DNA of 64,000 nucleotides from UBA6624 sp964517115 [NCBI: uncultured bacterium] (lineage in GTDB: Bacteria > UBP7 > UBA6624). Below the pieces are notes generated by a model. That model was given only the letters and a program-made list of their open reading frames with translations. It was not told where the DNA came from and did not search any database. Location of the stretch: assembly GCA_964517115.1 (NCBI GenBank), contig CAZFBE010000002.1:1-64000 (forward strand), given 5' to 3'. A program made the position numbers and the translations under genes. Below, piece after piece: positions 34,683 to 43,335 of the stretch. The first letter of the stretch is position 1, and the number at the start of each line of letters is the position of its first letter.

Positions 34683-34756
34683 GGCAGCGTAGCTCAGCTG
34701 GTTAGAGCGTCCGGCTCATACCCGGGAGGTCCTCGGTTCAAGTCCGAGCGCTGCTA
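34683..34756 (+). tRNA. tRNA with CAU anticodon, probably elongator tRNA-Met
   Basis: The acceptor GGCAGCG pairs with CGCTGCT (one G-U), with discriminator A. The anticodon stem-loop is TCCGG/CTCATAC/CCGGG, and the T-arm contains GGTTCAAGTCC. The loop CTCATAC and CCGG stem resemble elongator tRNA-Met. A tRNA-Ile2, whose CAU is converted to lysidine by TilS, cannot be excluded without comparison, and the adjacency of tilS (14 bases downstream) keeps that option open. No CCA is encoded. Confidence 0.88.
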
Positions 34757-34770
34757 TTTGCCTAAAGAGT

Positions 34771-35712
34771 ATGGATAAGTTGTTAAAAAAAATCAAAGAT
34801 AACATTCTTGAAAAAAAATTAATAAATAGCGGTGATAAGGTTTTAATTGCATGGTCTGGAGGGCCCGATTCAACAGCTTTGCTTTCTATCTTGAAGAATC
34901 TGAGAGATGATTTGGATTTTCACATAGAGGCTTTTTATTTCAATCATGATTCAAGAGAGGATTCTTCCCAAGAACAAGCATTTGTTGAACTTTTTTCTGA
35001 AAAGCATTTAATTAAACTTCATATCTCAAAGTCAAGAAAAAAAACTATTGGCCAAGGTCCTGAGGACACATGGAGGAAAGAAAGGTATTCTGCAATTGAA
35101 AAAATTATTCAAAAAGACAAGTTTGACAAGGTTGCAACAGGTCACACCCTTGATGACAATTTGGAAACCTTGTTGATTAGGTTAGGTAGAGGTTCTGGAC
35201 TAGAAGGCATCAAGGGCATCCCGCTTAGGAGGGATTACTTCATAAGGCCTCTTTTGAACGTGACTAGAGAATACTTGATGACCTATTTGGAAAAAAATGA
35301 TCTTGAGTGGTACAAAGATCCTTCAAATGAGAATAACTTGATCAGAGCTTCTTTGAGGAAGGAGGTTATTCCAGCGTTGAAAAAAACCTGGGATAGGTAT
35401 TGGCCAGCAGGTCCTGAAAAAAGTTTATCAATCTTGGCTGAGGAAAACCAGTCTTTAAACGTCCTTTCAAATGATTTGTTGAGAATTTATTTAAATGAGA
35501 AAGGTTTGAATAGGGAAGTTTTTAATCTTCCGCCAGCAATTTCGCTGAGAGTTATAAAAAATTGGCTGTATTCAATTGGCGTAAATCCTCCTGGCGGAGC
35601 ATTGGAAAGAGTTTTGAATGAAGGGAGAAATAAAAAGAAGACATTTATTGAAGGTCCTTCGTGGTTCAGAATCGAAATTACGAATGATAATATTGTTTAT
35701 GTTGGAGAGTGA
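34771..35712 (+). CDS. tilS: TilS, tRNA(Ile)-lysidine synthetase
   Basis: TilS uses ATP and lysine to modify C34 of tRNA-Ile(CAU) to lysidine, changing codon reading from AUG to AUA. The 313-residue protein has the P-loop-like motif SGGPDSTALLSI (residues 30-41), ATGHTLDDNLETLLIRLGRGSGLEGI and a helical C-terminal part. It is a short form lacking most of the C-terminal domain seen in the 430-residue E. coli enzyme. The ATG follows the second tRNA(CAU) by 14 bases and ftsH follows, a common tilS-ftsH order. Confidence 0.9.
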   Translation: MDKLLKKIKDNILEKKLINSGDKVLIAWSGGPDSTALLSILKNLRDDLDFHIEAFYFNHDSREDSSQEQAFVELFSEKHLIKLHISKSRKKTIGQGPEDTWRKERYSAIEKIIQKDKFDKVATGHTLDDNLETLLIRLGRGSGLEGIKGIPLRRDYFIRPLLNVTREYLMTYLEKNDLEWYKDPSNENNLIRASLRKEVIPALKKTWDRYWPAGPEKSLSILAEENQSLNVLSNDLLRIYLNEKGLNREVFNLPPAISLRVIKNWLYSIGVNPPGGALERVLNEGRNKKKTFIEGPSWFRIEITNDNIVYVGE

Positions 35713-35742
35713 TTTTTTGTTTAGAATATATTTTCTTCTTTT

Positions 35743-37584
35743 ATGAAAAAGAAAAAAAAGAACAATCATCAACCTTCCCCAAGGTCACTTTTGATATTGG
35801 CGTTCCTCTTTTTTGGAACAATGATTTTTTTTAGCCTTTTTGAAACTTCAGAAGAAACAACCCAAAGTCAATTTTTTTCCTATCTTGAAGAAGGTTCTGT
35901 AGAAGATGTTTCCATAGATACAAGTTCAAATTCTGTAAACTATAAAATCTTTGATGACGATAAGGATTATTTTTCAAGAGTTATATTGAGTGATTCTTTG
36001 CTTGAGGAAATTAATTCAAATGTATCTGAGGTAAAAGTTAAACCCAAGAGTTGGGGAGAAAGTGTTAATCCTTTTGTATGGTTTGCACTTTCAATAGGCA
36101 TAACCGTATTGATTTTTATTCTCTTGATTCGAAAAATGGGAGGAGGTGGAGACCCGACTTCTTTCGGTCAGTCAAAAGCAAAATCAATTACTAGTGAAAA
36201 AACTAAAACAAAATTCAGCGATGTTGCTGGGTTAGAAGAGCCAAAAAATGAATTACAAGAGATTGTTTCTTTCTTGAAAAACCCAGCACCATTTAAAAAA
36301 TTAGGTGCAAAACCAACTAAAGGTGTTTTGCTTACAGGGCCTCCGGGATGCGGTAAAACATTGTTAGCAAAAGCTGTTGCTGGAGAGGCGAAGGTCCCTT
36401 TCTTTCTTTCAAGTGGTAGCGAATTTGTAGAACTTTTTGTTGGGGTGGGGGCATCAAGAGTTAGAAGTTTGTTTGAGAAAGCAAAAGCTGCTGGTAGTGC
36501 TCTTATTTTTCTTGATGAAATAGATGCTGTTGGAAGGCAAAGAGGTGCTGGGATGGGTGGTGGTCATGATGAGAGAGAACAGACTTTGAATCAAATCTTA
36601 ATAGAGATGGATGGATTTGAATCGCATAATAATATAGTTGTTATAGCAGCAACAAATAGGCCAGATATTTTAGACCCTGCGTTAATAAGGTCTGGACGTT
36701 TTGACAGAAAGATAAAGGTAAATTTGCCAACTGTAAAATCAAGAGAAGAGATATTAAAAGTTCATTCTGTTGGAAAGCCTTTTGAAAAAAGTATAAGCCT
36801 TAAGCACATAGCACAAAGGACTCCTGGTTTTTCCGGAGCCGATCTCGAGAATCTTCTAAACGAGTCTGCTTTGTTAGCTGCGAGAGGTAAGGCTAAAAAA
36901 ATAAAACAAGAACATTTGGCCGAAGCTGTTGAGAGGGTTGCGATGGGTCCTCAGCGTAAATCTTTGATCATCTCAGAAAAAGAAAAGAAAACTGTTGCTT
37001 GGCATGAATCGGGTCATGCTATTGTTTCTTATCTTTTTGGCTCAACGGTTCACAAAATTACGATTATTCCAAGATCTGAAGCTCTTGGTTATGTTTGGAA
37101 TACTGACTCTGAAGAAGATACAGACAAAGCCTTACAAACAAAAAAAGACCTTTTAGATGAGATGGCTATTTGTTTGGCAGGTAGAGCTGCTGAAAAGATT
37201 ACTTTTAAGGAAATTACAAACGGTGCTAGTTCTGACATAAAGAGAGTTACTAGCATTGCTAGGTCTATGGTTCGAAATTGGGGCATGAGCGAAAAGATAG
37301 GCCCGGTTGACTATGAGTATGATCAAGCTCCATTTTTGGGAAGAGGTTTTTCAATGCAGAAAAACCATTCAGATGCAACTGAAGAAGAGATAGATCGACA
37401 AGTTCTTTCTTTGATTAACTGCTCACAAGATAAAGCTGAAAGTTTGCTTTTGAAGCATAAAGATGCTTTAGACAGTCTTGCAAATATATTATTGGAAAAA
37501 GAATCAATAGACAGGGAAGATTTTGAGAAATTGATGAAGGGTTTAAAGGTTCAAAGTAGGCAAAAAAATAAAAAAAGTGATTAG
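35743..37584 (+). CDS. ftsH: FtsH, ATP-dependent zinc metalloprotease
   Basis: FtsH is an inner-membrane hexameric protease for membrane and regulatory proteins. The 613-residue protein has two membrane helices (about 13-33 and 110-128) flanking a short periplasmic domain. AAA motifs follow: Walker A GPPGCGKT, Walker B ALIFLDEIDAVG and SRH NRPDILDPALIRSGRFDR. The zinc site HESGH (with LAGRAAEK downstream) is intact. The basic, proline-containing N-terminus is unusual but short. It lies 30 bases after tilS and is followed by nuoA. Confidence 0.97.
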   Translation: MKKKKKNNHQPSPRSLLILAFLFFGTMIFFSLFETSEETTQSQFFSYLEEGSVEDVSIDTSSNSVNYKIFDDDKDYFSRVILSDSLLEEINSNVSEVKVKPKSWGESVNPFVWFALSIGITVLIFILLIRKMGGGGDPTSFGQSKAKSITSEKTKTKFSDVAGLEEPKNELQEIVSFLKNPAPFKKLGAKPTKGVLLTGPPGCGKTLLAKAVAGEAKVPFFLSSGSEFVELFVGVGASRVRSLFEKAKAAGSALIFLDEIDAVGRQRGAGMGGGHDEREQTLNQILIEMDGFESHNNIVVIAATNRPDILDPALIRSGRFDRKIKVNLPTVKSREEILKVHSVGKPFEKSISLKHIAQRTPGFSGADLENLLNESALLAARGKAKKIKQEHLAEAVERVAMGPQRKSLIISEKEKKTVAWHESGHAIVSYLFGSTVHKITIIPRSEALGYVWNTDSEEDTDKALQTKKDLLDEMAICLAGRAAEKITFKEITNGASSDIKRVTSIARSMVRNWGMSEKIGPVDYEYDQAPFLGRGFSMQKNHSDATEEEIDRQVLSLINCSQDKAESLLLKHKDALDSLANILLEKESIDREDFEKLMKGLKVQSRQKNKKSD

Positions 37585-37628
37585 AATTCTTTGATGCTAT
37601 TTAAGGAAAAATTGGAAGTTAAAAATTG

Positions 37629-38021
37629 ATGGCTGATAATTTTCAGGCAACCGTCCAATTTTCAGGAGTTCTTTTGTTTTTCTTTGGGGCTGTAGGCTTT
37701 GGTGTTATTTCCCTTTTCATGAATCAGATTACTGGGGGAAGGTTTCCTTCTCCATCTAAATTAAGCACTTACGAATGTGGTAATGATCCTCATCTAGATG
37801 CTGACATTCCTTTTAATTTTAGATTTGCTGTCATTGCTGTAATTTTCCTTTTATTTGAAATTGAATTGGTTTTCTTTTTGCCTTGGGCTGTAAGTTTTAG
37901 AAATTTGCTTTTTACAACAGGTTGGCCAGCTTTTTTTGAAATGATAACGTTTTTTTCCATACTGGTAATAGCGTTTGTTTATGTTTGGAGAAAAGGTGGT
38001 TTGGAGTGGGATAGAACCTAG
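37629..38021 (+). CDS. nuoA: NuoA, complex I membrane subunit
   Basis: NuoA is a small inner-membrane subunit of NADH:quinone oxidoreductase. The 130-residue product has three helices and the conserved loop STYECGNDPHLDADIPFNFRFA before FLLFEIELVFFLPWA. The ATG at 37629 is used; the TTG before it has no extra support. It opens the nuoABCDHIJKLM run, and a GGAGG site precedes nuoB eleven bases downstream. Confidence 0.95.
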   Translation: MADNFQATVQFSGVLLFFFGAVGFGVISLFMNQITGGRFPSPSKLSTYECGNDPHLDADIPFNFRFAVIAVIFLLFEIELVFFLPWAVSFRNLLFTTGWPAFFEMITFFSILVIAFVYVWRKGGLEWDRT

Positions 38022-38032
38022 GAGGATAGATT

Positions 38033-38503
38033 ATGAGTCAAGAACCTTATATGTTAGCTAAGTTGGATGATTTGCTTGGATGGTGCAGGAAGAATAGTTT
38101 ATGGCCTATGACTTTTGGTCTTGCTTGTTGTGCTATCGAGATGATGTCAATTGGTGATACTAAATACGATGTTGACAGGATGGGTGTTGTTTTCAGGGCG
38201 AGTCCTAGACAGTCTGACGTGATGATTGTTTCTGGCACCGTCACTTACAAAATGGCTCCTTTGCTCAAGCGACTTTATGATCAGATGCCTGAGCCTAAAT
38301 ATGTTATTTCAATGGGTTCTTGTGCAAACTCTGGAGGAATTTACAAAGATGCTTATTCTGTTGTTAATGGTGTTGACCAGGTTGTTCCAGTAGATGTTTA
38401 TGTTCCTGGTTGTCCACCTCGTCCAGAAGCCTTGATATATGCAATAACAAAATTACAAGAAAAAATAGAAAAGGAGAAACTAATTTCAGATCGTGTTGCA
38501 TGA
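38033..38503 (+). CDS. nuoB: NuoB, complex I subunit carrying Fe-S cluster N2
   Basis: NuoB carries the last [4Fe-4S] cluster (N2), which passes electrons to quinone. The 156-residue protein contains the ligand cysteines in [19 protein letters not shown] and VPGCPPRPE. It has a strong Shine-Dalgarno sequence (TAGGAGG) upstream. Its stop overlaps the nuoC start region. It lies at the interface of the peripheral and membrane arms. Confidence 0.97.
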   Translation: MSQEPYMLAKLDDLLGWCRKNSLWPMTFGLACCAIEMMSIGDTKYDVDRMGVVFRASPRQSDVMIVSGTVTYKMAPLLKRLYDQMPEPKYVISMGSCANSGGIYKDAYSVVNGVDQVVPVDVYVPGCPPRPEALIYAITKLQEKIEKEKLISDRVA

Positions 38504-39071
38504 TAAAAAATTATTTCTAAAAAAACTAGAAAGTTTTTTTGACGAATATGGGGAACTAAGAGGTCAACTAATTTTTATTGTTGACAGATCGAAGGTTCTT
38601 GAATGTTTGTCATTGTTAAAGAACGATAAAGATTTGGATTTTGATATGCTACATGATTTAACTTGCAATCAAAAAAAGAAAGGTTTGGAGTTGATTTACC
38701 AAATGCACAGTACTAAAAATTCATATTGGATTACTATAAAATCTTTAATTCCTTCTGAATCTCTGATTGCACCTTCTGTAACACCTCTTTTCGCTGCTGC
38801 AGATTGGCATGAAAGAGAGGCTTTTGATATGTTTGGTTTAAAGTTTAATGATCATCCTGACCTTAGGAGAATATTGCTTCCTGATGATTGGGAGGGCTTT
38901 CCTTTAAACAAAGAATATCCACTTGGTGGCTTCAAGGATATTAAACCTATTTGGGCTTATGAAGAGGCAGAGGATTTACAAAATTTACCAGAGAGAGATC
39001 TTTTAGATTCTCCAATAATGAAACCAGAAAAAAAGAAAAAGAAACTAAAGATTATTAAAGAAGATGAGTGA
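38493..39071 (+). CDS. nuoC: NuoC, complex I 30-kDa-type subunit
   Basis: NuoC is a peripheral-arm subunit that supports NuoD. The 192-residue protein has [17 protein letters not shown], then the signature [33 protein letters not shown] and YPLGG, with a lysine-rich tail. It is separate from NuoD, unlike the fused NuoCD of E. coli. The start GTG 38493 (or TTG 38496) overlaps the end of nuoB; there is no ATG nearby. Confidence 0.94.
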   Translation: MLHDKKLFLKKLESFFDEYGELRGQLIFIVDRSKVLECLSLLKNDKDLDFDMLHDLTCNQKKKGLELIYQMHSTKNSYWITIKSLIPSESLIAPSVTPLFAAADWHEREAFDMFGLKFNDHPDLRRILLPDDWEGFPLNKEYPLGGFKDIKPIWAYEEAEDLQNLPERDLLDSPIMKPEKKKKKLKIIKEDE

Positions 39072-40212
39072 AGCTAAAGATTTTTTGACAACAAAGACAG
39101 GTACTCTTTTGGAGCAGGAGTCAGAAGATAGATTTTGGCTCAACATGGGTCCGCAGCATCCTTCAACACATGGTGTTTTCAGAATTTTATTGGAAACAGA
39201 AGGAGAGGTGGTAAAGAATGTGAAGCCGATCATTGGATATCTACATCGAGGAGTTGAGAAGATATCAGAAAACAGAGAGTGGATGGGAGCTCTTCCACTA
39301 ACTGACAGGATGGATTATCTTGGTGCTATGTCAAACAATATGGCATTAACTCTCCCAGTCGAAAAATTGATGGAGATAGATGTTCCAAGAAGAGCACAAT
39401 GGTTGAGGGTTTTGGCTCTAGAGACAAATAGGCTTGCTAGCCATTTGTTGTTTTATGGAACACTTGGTTTGGACCTTGGTGCACTTACTCCTTTCTTTTT
39501 TGCTTTTAGGCAAAGGGAAATTGCTCAGTATTTGTTGGAGCTTCTTTCTGGGCAGAGGATTACTTTTAATTACATAAGATATGGCGGCGTTAGAGGAGAT
39601 ATCACACCGCAGATAGAAAGAGAATTTAGAAATTTTATTTCAGGATTCAAGCCAGCTTTTAAAGAGATGTGGGATCTTGTAGAGGGAAATGAAATATTTC
39701 GTTCAAGGGTTATTGGTGTGGGTAAATCTGATAGTGATTTGCTTATAAGATATGGTGTTACCGGACCAATACTTAGAGCAACGGGTGTTAAGAGAGATTT
39801 GAGAAAAGATATCCCTTACGCTGCTTATGACGAATTTGATTTTAATGTTGTGACACATGACAAAGGAGATACTTATTCGAGATGGATTTGTAGATATCAT
39901 GAAATGGGAGAGTCTCTCAAGATAATTGAGCAATGTTTGGACGGCATGCCTGATGGGCCCTATATTAAAAAAATGCCATTCTTTTTCAAGCCTCCACAAG
40001 GTGAAATTTATTCTGCAATAGATACTCCTCGCGGAGATTTGGGTGTTTATATTGTTTCTGATGGAAGCAGATTTCCTTACAGGATAAGATACAGAGCTCC
40101 ATCTTTTTGCAATCTTTCAGTTTTGCCAGAACTCTTGTACGGGCAGCTTATTGGGGATGTCATAGCTATCCTTGGGTCATTTGATCCTGTATTTGGTGAG
40201 GTTGACAGATGA
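39064..40212 (+). CDS. nuoD: NuoD, complex I 49-kDa-type subunit
   Basis: NuoD forms the quinone-binding site with NuoB and NuoH. The 382-residue protein includes MGPQHPSTHGVFR, GYLHRGVEKISENR, TDRMDYLGAMSNN and YRIRYRAPSFCNLSVLPEL, all typical of the 49-kDa subunit. The histidine of HPSTHG and the tyrosine expected at the site are consistent with quinone reduction. Its ATG overlaps nuoC, and its stop overlaps nuoH (ATGA). Confidence 0.96.
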   Translation: MSEAKDFLTTKTGTLLEQESEDRFWLNMGPQHPSTHGVFRILLETEGEVVKNVKPIIGYLHRGVEKISENREWMGALPLTDRMDYLGAMSNNMALTLPVEKLMEIDVPRRAQWLRVLALETNRLASHLLFYGTLGLDLGALTPFFFAFRQREIAQYLLELLSGQRITFNYIRYGGVRGDITPQIEREFRNFISGFKPAFKEMWDLVEGNEIFRSRVIGVGKSDSDLLIRYGVTGPILRATGVKRDLRKDIPYAAYDEFDFNVVTHDKGDTYSRWICRYHEMGESLKIIEQCLDGMPDGPYIKKMPFFFKPPQGEIYSAIDTPRGDLGVYIVSDGSRFPYRIRYRAPSFCNLSVLPELLYGQLIGDVIAILGSFDPVFGEVDR

Positions 40213-41573
40213 AGATCTTGAATTGGAGAGTTAGAAATGTCCCTGTTGGGAAGATTACTGTTCTTCTTTTTGGGATTGCTTTTTTTCTCTTCATTGCCTG
40301 GCAAGCTTGGGCTTTTACAGATTACTGGTCATTTGAGCCTGTTTTTGATTCAATCAGAAATGCTTTTTTAGATTTAAGGAAGAATTTTGGTGGACCTGGC
40401 CAGATGCCAATGGGTTTATACAACACCATAATCCTCACTTTAAAGTTGTTAGGTGTATTGGTCGTTTTGCTTTTAGTTGGAGCATATTCGACTTATGTGG
40501 AAAGAAAAATATTGGCTTTTATGCAAGATAGACTTGGTCCAACTCGCGTTGGTCCAAGAGGAATCCTTCAGCCAATTGCAGATGGTCTAAAACTACTTCA
40601 AAAAGAATGCATTGTTCCCTTGGGTGCTGATGCAAACTTTCATTATTTAGCACCTGTTATATGTTTTATACCCGCACTTATGGGTGCAGTTCTTATCCCT
40701 TTTGGAAAAGGCATGATTCCTGTTGATCTAAACGTTGGGATTCTTTATTTTTTTGCCTTAGGTGCATTTGGTGAGTTGGGTATATTTTTAGCTGCATGGG
40801 GCTCTAATAATAAGTATTCAGCAATTGCTGGATTCAGAGCTGTTGCACAATTGGTTAGTTATGAAATTCCAATGGCTTTTGCAATAATGTCCGTTGTTCT
40901 TCTTTCTGGCAGTTTGAAGATTAGTGATATTATTAATGCTCAAGTTGATGGACTTACTGCACATGGGGGTTTAGGTTTTCCCATCTGGTTTATAGTTCCT
41001 CAGTTTTTGGGTTTTCTCATTTTCTTTTTAAGCGCTGTTGCTGAAACAAACCGTACCCCTTTTGACCTTGCTGAGGCAGAGTCTGAATTGGTTAGTGGTT
41101 TTCATACAGAATATACAGGCTTAAGATGGGCTTTCTTCTTCCTTGCTGAATATGTAAATATATTTATTGGAGCTGCAATAATTGCCACAATGTATTTGGG
41201 TGGATATGCTGGACCAGAGCTTCCATTCTTGGGAATCACTCTTTCGTCTGTTTTCTGGTTCTGCTTCAAGGTCTTTTTGATTTTCTTCATTATTGTTTGG
41301 TTGCGTGGAACCCTCCCACGACTAAGGGTTGACCAGTTAATGATGACTTGCTGGAAACGATTGATTCCCATCTCTATGGCAAACTTCTTACTTACGGGTA
41401 TTTTTGTTTTTGCAAATACGGTAAGGCTGACTCCCCAATTATGGACAGTTCATTTGGAGAATAGCGCTTACACATCGATTGCGGCCCTGGTTGGAATATT
41501 AGTGCTTATGTTTGGCTTGGCTTGGTATTTTGCAAGAGACTTGATGAAGCCCTTAAAGGAGAGAGAAACATGA
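40209..41573 (+). CDS. nuoH: NuoH, complex I membrane subunit, extended N-terminus
   Basis: NuoH links the membrane arm to the quinone site. The 454-residue protein is longer than the usual 320-350. An N-terminal addition of about 70 residues holds a hydrophobic helix near residues 17-35 before the core. The core is normal: YVERKILAFMQDRLGPTRVGPRGILQPIADGLKL, VAETNRTPFDLAEAESELVSGFHTEY and a final LRGTLPRLRVDQLM. The ATG overlaps nuoD, and nuoI overlaps its end. Confidence 0.94.
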   Translation: MKILNWRVRNVPVGKITVLLFGIAFFLFIAWQAWAFTDYWSFEPVFDSIRNAFLDLRKNFGGPGQMPMGLYNTIILTLKLLGVLVVLLLVGAYSTYVERKILAFMQDRLGPTRVGPRGILQPIADGLKLLQKECIVPLGADANFHYLAPVICFIPALMGAVLIPFGKGMIPVDLNVGILYFFALGAFGELGIFLAAWGSNNKYSAIAGFRAVAQLVSYEIPMAFAIMSVVLLSGSLKISDIINAQVDGLTAHGGLGFPIWFIVPQFLGFLIFFLSAVAETNRTPFDLAEAESELVSGFHTEYTGLRWAFFFLAEYVNIFIGAAIIATMYLGGYAGPELPFLGITLSSVFWFCFKVFLIFFIIVWLRGTLPRLRVDQLMMTCWKRLIPISMANFLLTGIFVFANTVRLTPQLWTVHLENSAYTSIAALVGILVLMFGLAWYFARDLMKPLKERET

Positions 41574-42304
41574 ATGTTCAGCTAGAGACAATCACAAACA
41601 TTTCAATGATTTTTGCCATTGTGATGTTTATCATTTTGATGTTGTTCGCTTTTGTTGTTATAAGGTCTAGTGCAACTGGAATCAAAGGTGGCTTGAGGTT
41701 GGTTTTGGAGAAGTTTTTAAGAAACTTTGAGCAAAATGATACTCTTGAATATCCAGGGAATGATCGGGTGATGAGTCATAGGTGGAGAGGTAGATTTGTT
41801 CAAATGATTGACGAAAAAGGAAGAATGCGTTGTGATGCTTGTCAGCTCTGTGCTCAAGCTTGTCCAGACAACCTTATAGAAGTGCTTCCTGAAGGAAAAG
41901 GAAGGGACAAAAGGCCAAGAGTCTATACTTTGAATTATGCCGCTTGTCACAATTGTGGTTTTTGTGTTGATATTTGTCCGAGTGATGCAATAAGATTTTC
42001 TAGGGATTTTGAGACTGCAACTTACGACAGAACAGATGCGTTTAGTCATAACGACAATGAATCTCTCGTTTTCAACCTAGAAGATCTTGTTGCTTTTGAA
42101 TCATCAGTTTATCCTGAGCTTTTTGATGCAAGTTCTCCTGGAGATGTTGCTGATAGCTTGGGTTACTTTAAACAAAAAAATATTTTCCAAGCAGATACTT
42201 ATGAAGGTTATGAGCCAATGGACGAAGATGCATTGAAGATTGTTGAAGAAACTGTTCATGAAAATGAAGAAAAGGATTATGAGATACCAGAAATAGATGA
42301 ATAA
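41570..42304 (+). CDS. nuoI: NuoI, 2x[4Fe-4S] complex I subunit with N-terminal membrane helix
   Basis: NuoI carries two [4Fe-4S] clusters in the peripheral arm. The ligand sets are Cys88/91/94/98 (RCDACQLCAQACP) and Cys126/129/132/136 (CHNCGFCVDICP), each followed by the usual Pro. Unlike typical NuoI (about 160-180 residues), this 244-residue protein starts with a clear hydrophobic helix (about residues 10-31) and ends in an acidic tail of about 100 residues. The ATG 41570 overlaps the nuoH TGA and has AAGGAGAG upstream; a longer reading from 41522 lacks support. Confidence 0.93.
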   Translation: MNVQLETITNISMIFAIVMFIILMLFAFVVIRSSATGIKGGLRLVLEKFLRNFEQNDTLEYPGNDRVMSHRWRGRFVQMIDEKGRMRCDACQLCAQACPDNLIEVLPEGKGRDKRPRVYTLNYAACHNCGFCVDICPSDAIRFSRDFETATYDRTDAFSHNDNESLVFNLEDLVAFESSVYPELFDASSPGDVADSLGYFKQKNIFQADTYEGYEPMDEDALKIVEETVHENEEKDYEIPEIDE

Positions 42305-42896
42305 TTTTGATTTGACTCCTTATGTTCCATGGATATGGTTTAGCTTTTTTGGGCTTTTTACTTTGATTATGGCTATTGGTGTTGTTTTTCATAGAAAAAT
42401 TGTTTATAACGCTGTTTTTTTGGCAATGAGTTTACTTGGAACTGCTGCTCTTTATATAACCCTAAATGCTGATTTCTTGGGGATAGTTCAAATATTGCTT
42501 TACTTGGGAGGGATCATTGTTTTAGTTCTTTTCTCAATTTTGTTAACCAGGGGTGAGGAGAGAGGTTCCGAGTATGTAAACAGAAACAAACAGAACATTT
42601 GGGCTTTTACCTCCATCTTAGGTTTGTCAATATGGATAGGCACTCAGTTCTGGAAGGTTCAATGGCCTGATGCTAATAGGAATTTGGCTGCAAATCACTG
42701 GGAAAGATATTCTGAAATTGCATCAATAAAAACATTACCACAAATTTTAAACAGGACTGTTCCTGTAGAAGCTATTGGAGATGGCTTAATGAAGCCTTAT
42801 TTGTTGATCTTCGAATTAGCAAGTATTGTTCTTCTTATTGCCATGGTTGGTGTTGTCATATATATGAAACCAGAGAAGGTTGATGGAGATGTTTAA
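42297..42896 (+). CDS. nuoJ: NuoJ, complex I membrane subunit
   Basis: NuoJ is a proton-pathway subunit of the membrane arm. The 199-residue protein has about five helices, including the conserved NAVFLAMSLLGTAALYITLNADFLGIVQILLYLGGIIVLVLFSI region around residues 40-82. It overlaps nuoI by eight bases at its ATG. Order and length are normal. Confidence 0.92.
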   Translation: MNNFDLTPYVPWIWFSFFGLFTLIMAIGVVFHRKIVYNAVFLAMSLLGTAALYITLNADFLGIVQILLYLGGIIVLVLFSILLTRGEERGSEYVNRNKQNIWAFTSILGLSIWIGTQFWKVQWPDANRNLAANHWERYSEIASIKTLPQILNRTVPVEAIGDGLMKPYLLIFELASIVLLIAMVGVVIYMKPEKVDGDV

Positions 42897-43335
42897 TTTC
42901 TTTTTCTTTTTAAACGAAGTTTTTTCTGGGGAAAAATGTACTCTTGAAAATTTAGGAAATTGTCATTTCTATGGTCCTGCAGTCCCAGTTAATGCTTATC
43001 TATTTTTAGCAATGATTCTTTTCGGACTTGGTGCTTATGGGGTTGTTACAAGAAGGCACCTGATAAGTATTTTGATGTGTATGGAAATTATGCTCAATGC
43101 TGTTAATTTAATGCTCGTTGCTTTTAGTAGACAGTGGGGCCTTTCTTCAATGAGGCCTCCATTTGTTTCTACCGGCGATGAATTGTGGGTGTATGTTCCT
43201 GTAGGGCAAATATTTGTAATATTTTCTTTAACCATTGCAGTTGCAGAAGCCGCGATTGGTTTGGCTCTTGTTTATCATATTTACAAATCTTTAGGAACGA
43301 CACAGGCGGATGATTTTGATTTATTGAAAGGATGA
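42883..43335 (+). CDS. nuoK: NuoK, complex I membrane subunit, longer than usual
   Basis: NuoK is a small three-helix antiporter-like subunit. The core GAYGVVTRRHLISILMCMEIMLNAVNLMLVAF and AVAEAAIGLALVYHIYK are present. The product (about 150 residues) exceeds the usual 100 because of an N-terminal segment (about 40 residues, with Cys residues) and an insertion after VAFSRQWG. Starts at 42883 or 42889 are both possible. It overlaps nuoJ and nuoL. Confidence 0.9.
   Translation: MEMFNFFFFLNEVFSGEKCTLENLGNCHFYGPAVPVNAYLFLAMILFGLGAYGVVTRRHLISILMCMEIMLNAVNLMLVAFSRQWGLSSMRPPFVSTGDELWVYVPVGQIFVIFSLTIAVAEAAIGLALVYHIYKSLGTTQADDFDLLKG

Noticed and set aside
41522-41569. NuoI start at 41522
   Set aside because: It would extend well into nuoH with no ribosome binding site; ATG 41570 overlaps the nuoH stop and has AAGGAGAG upstream.
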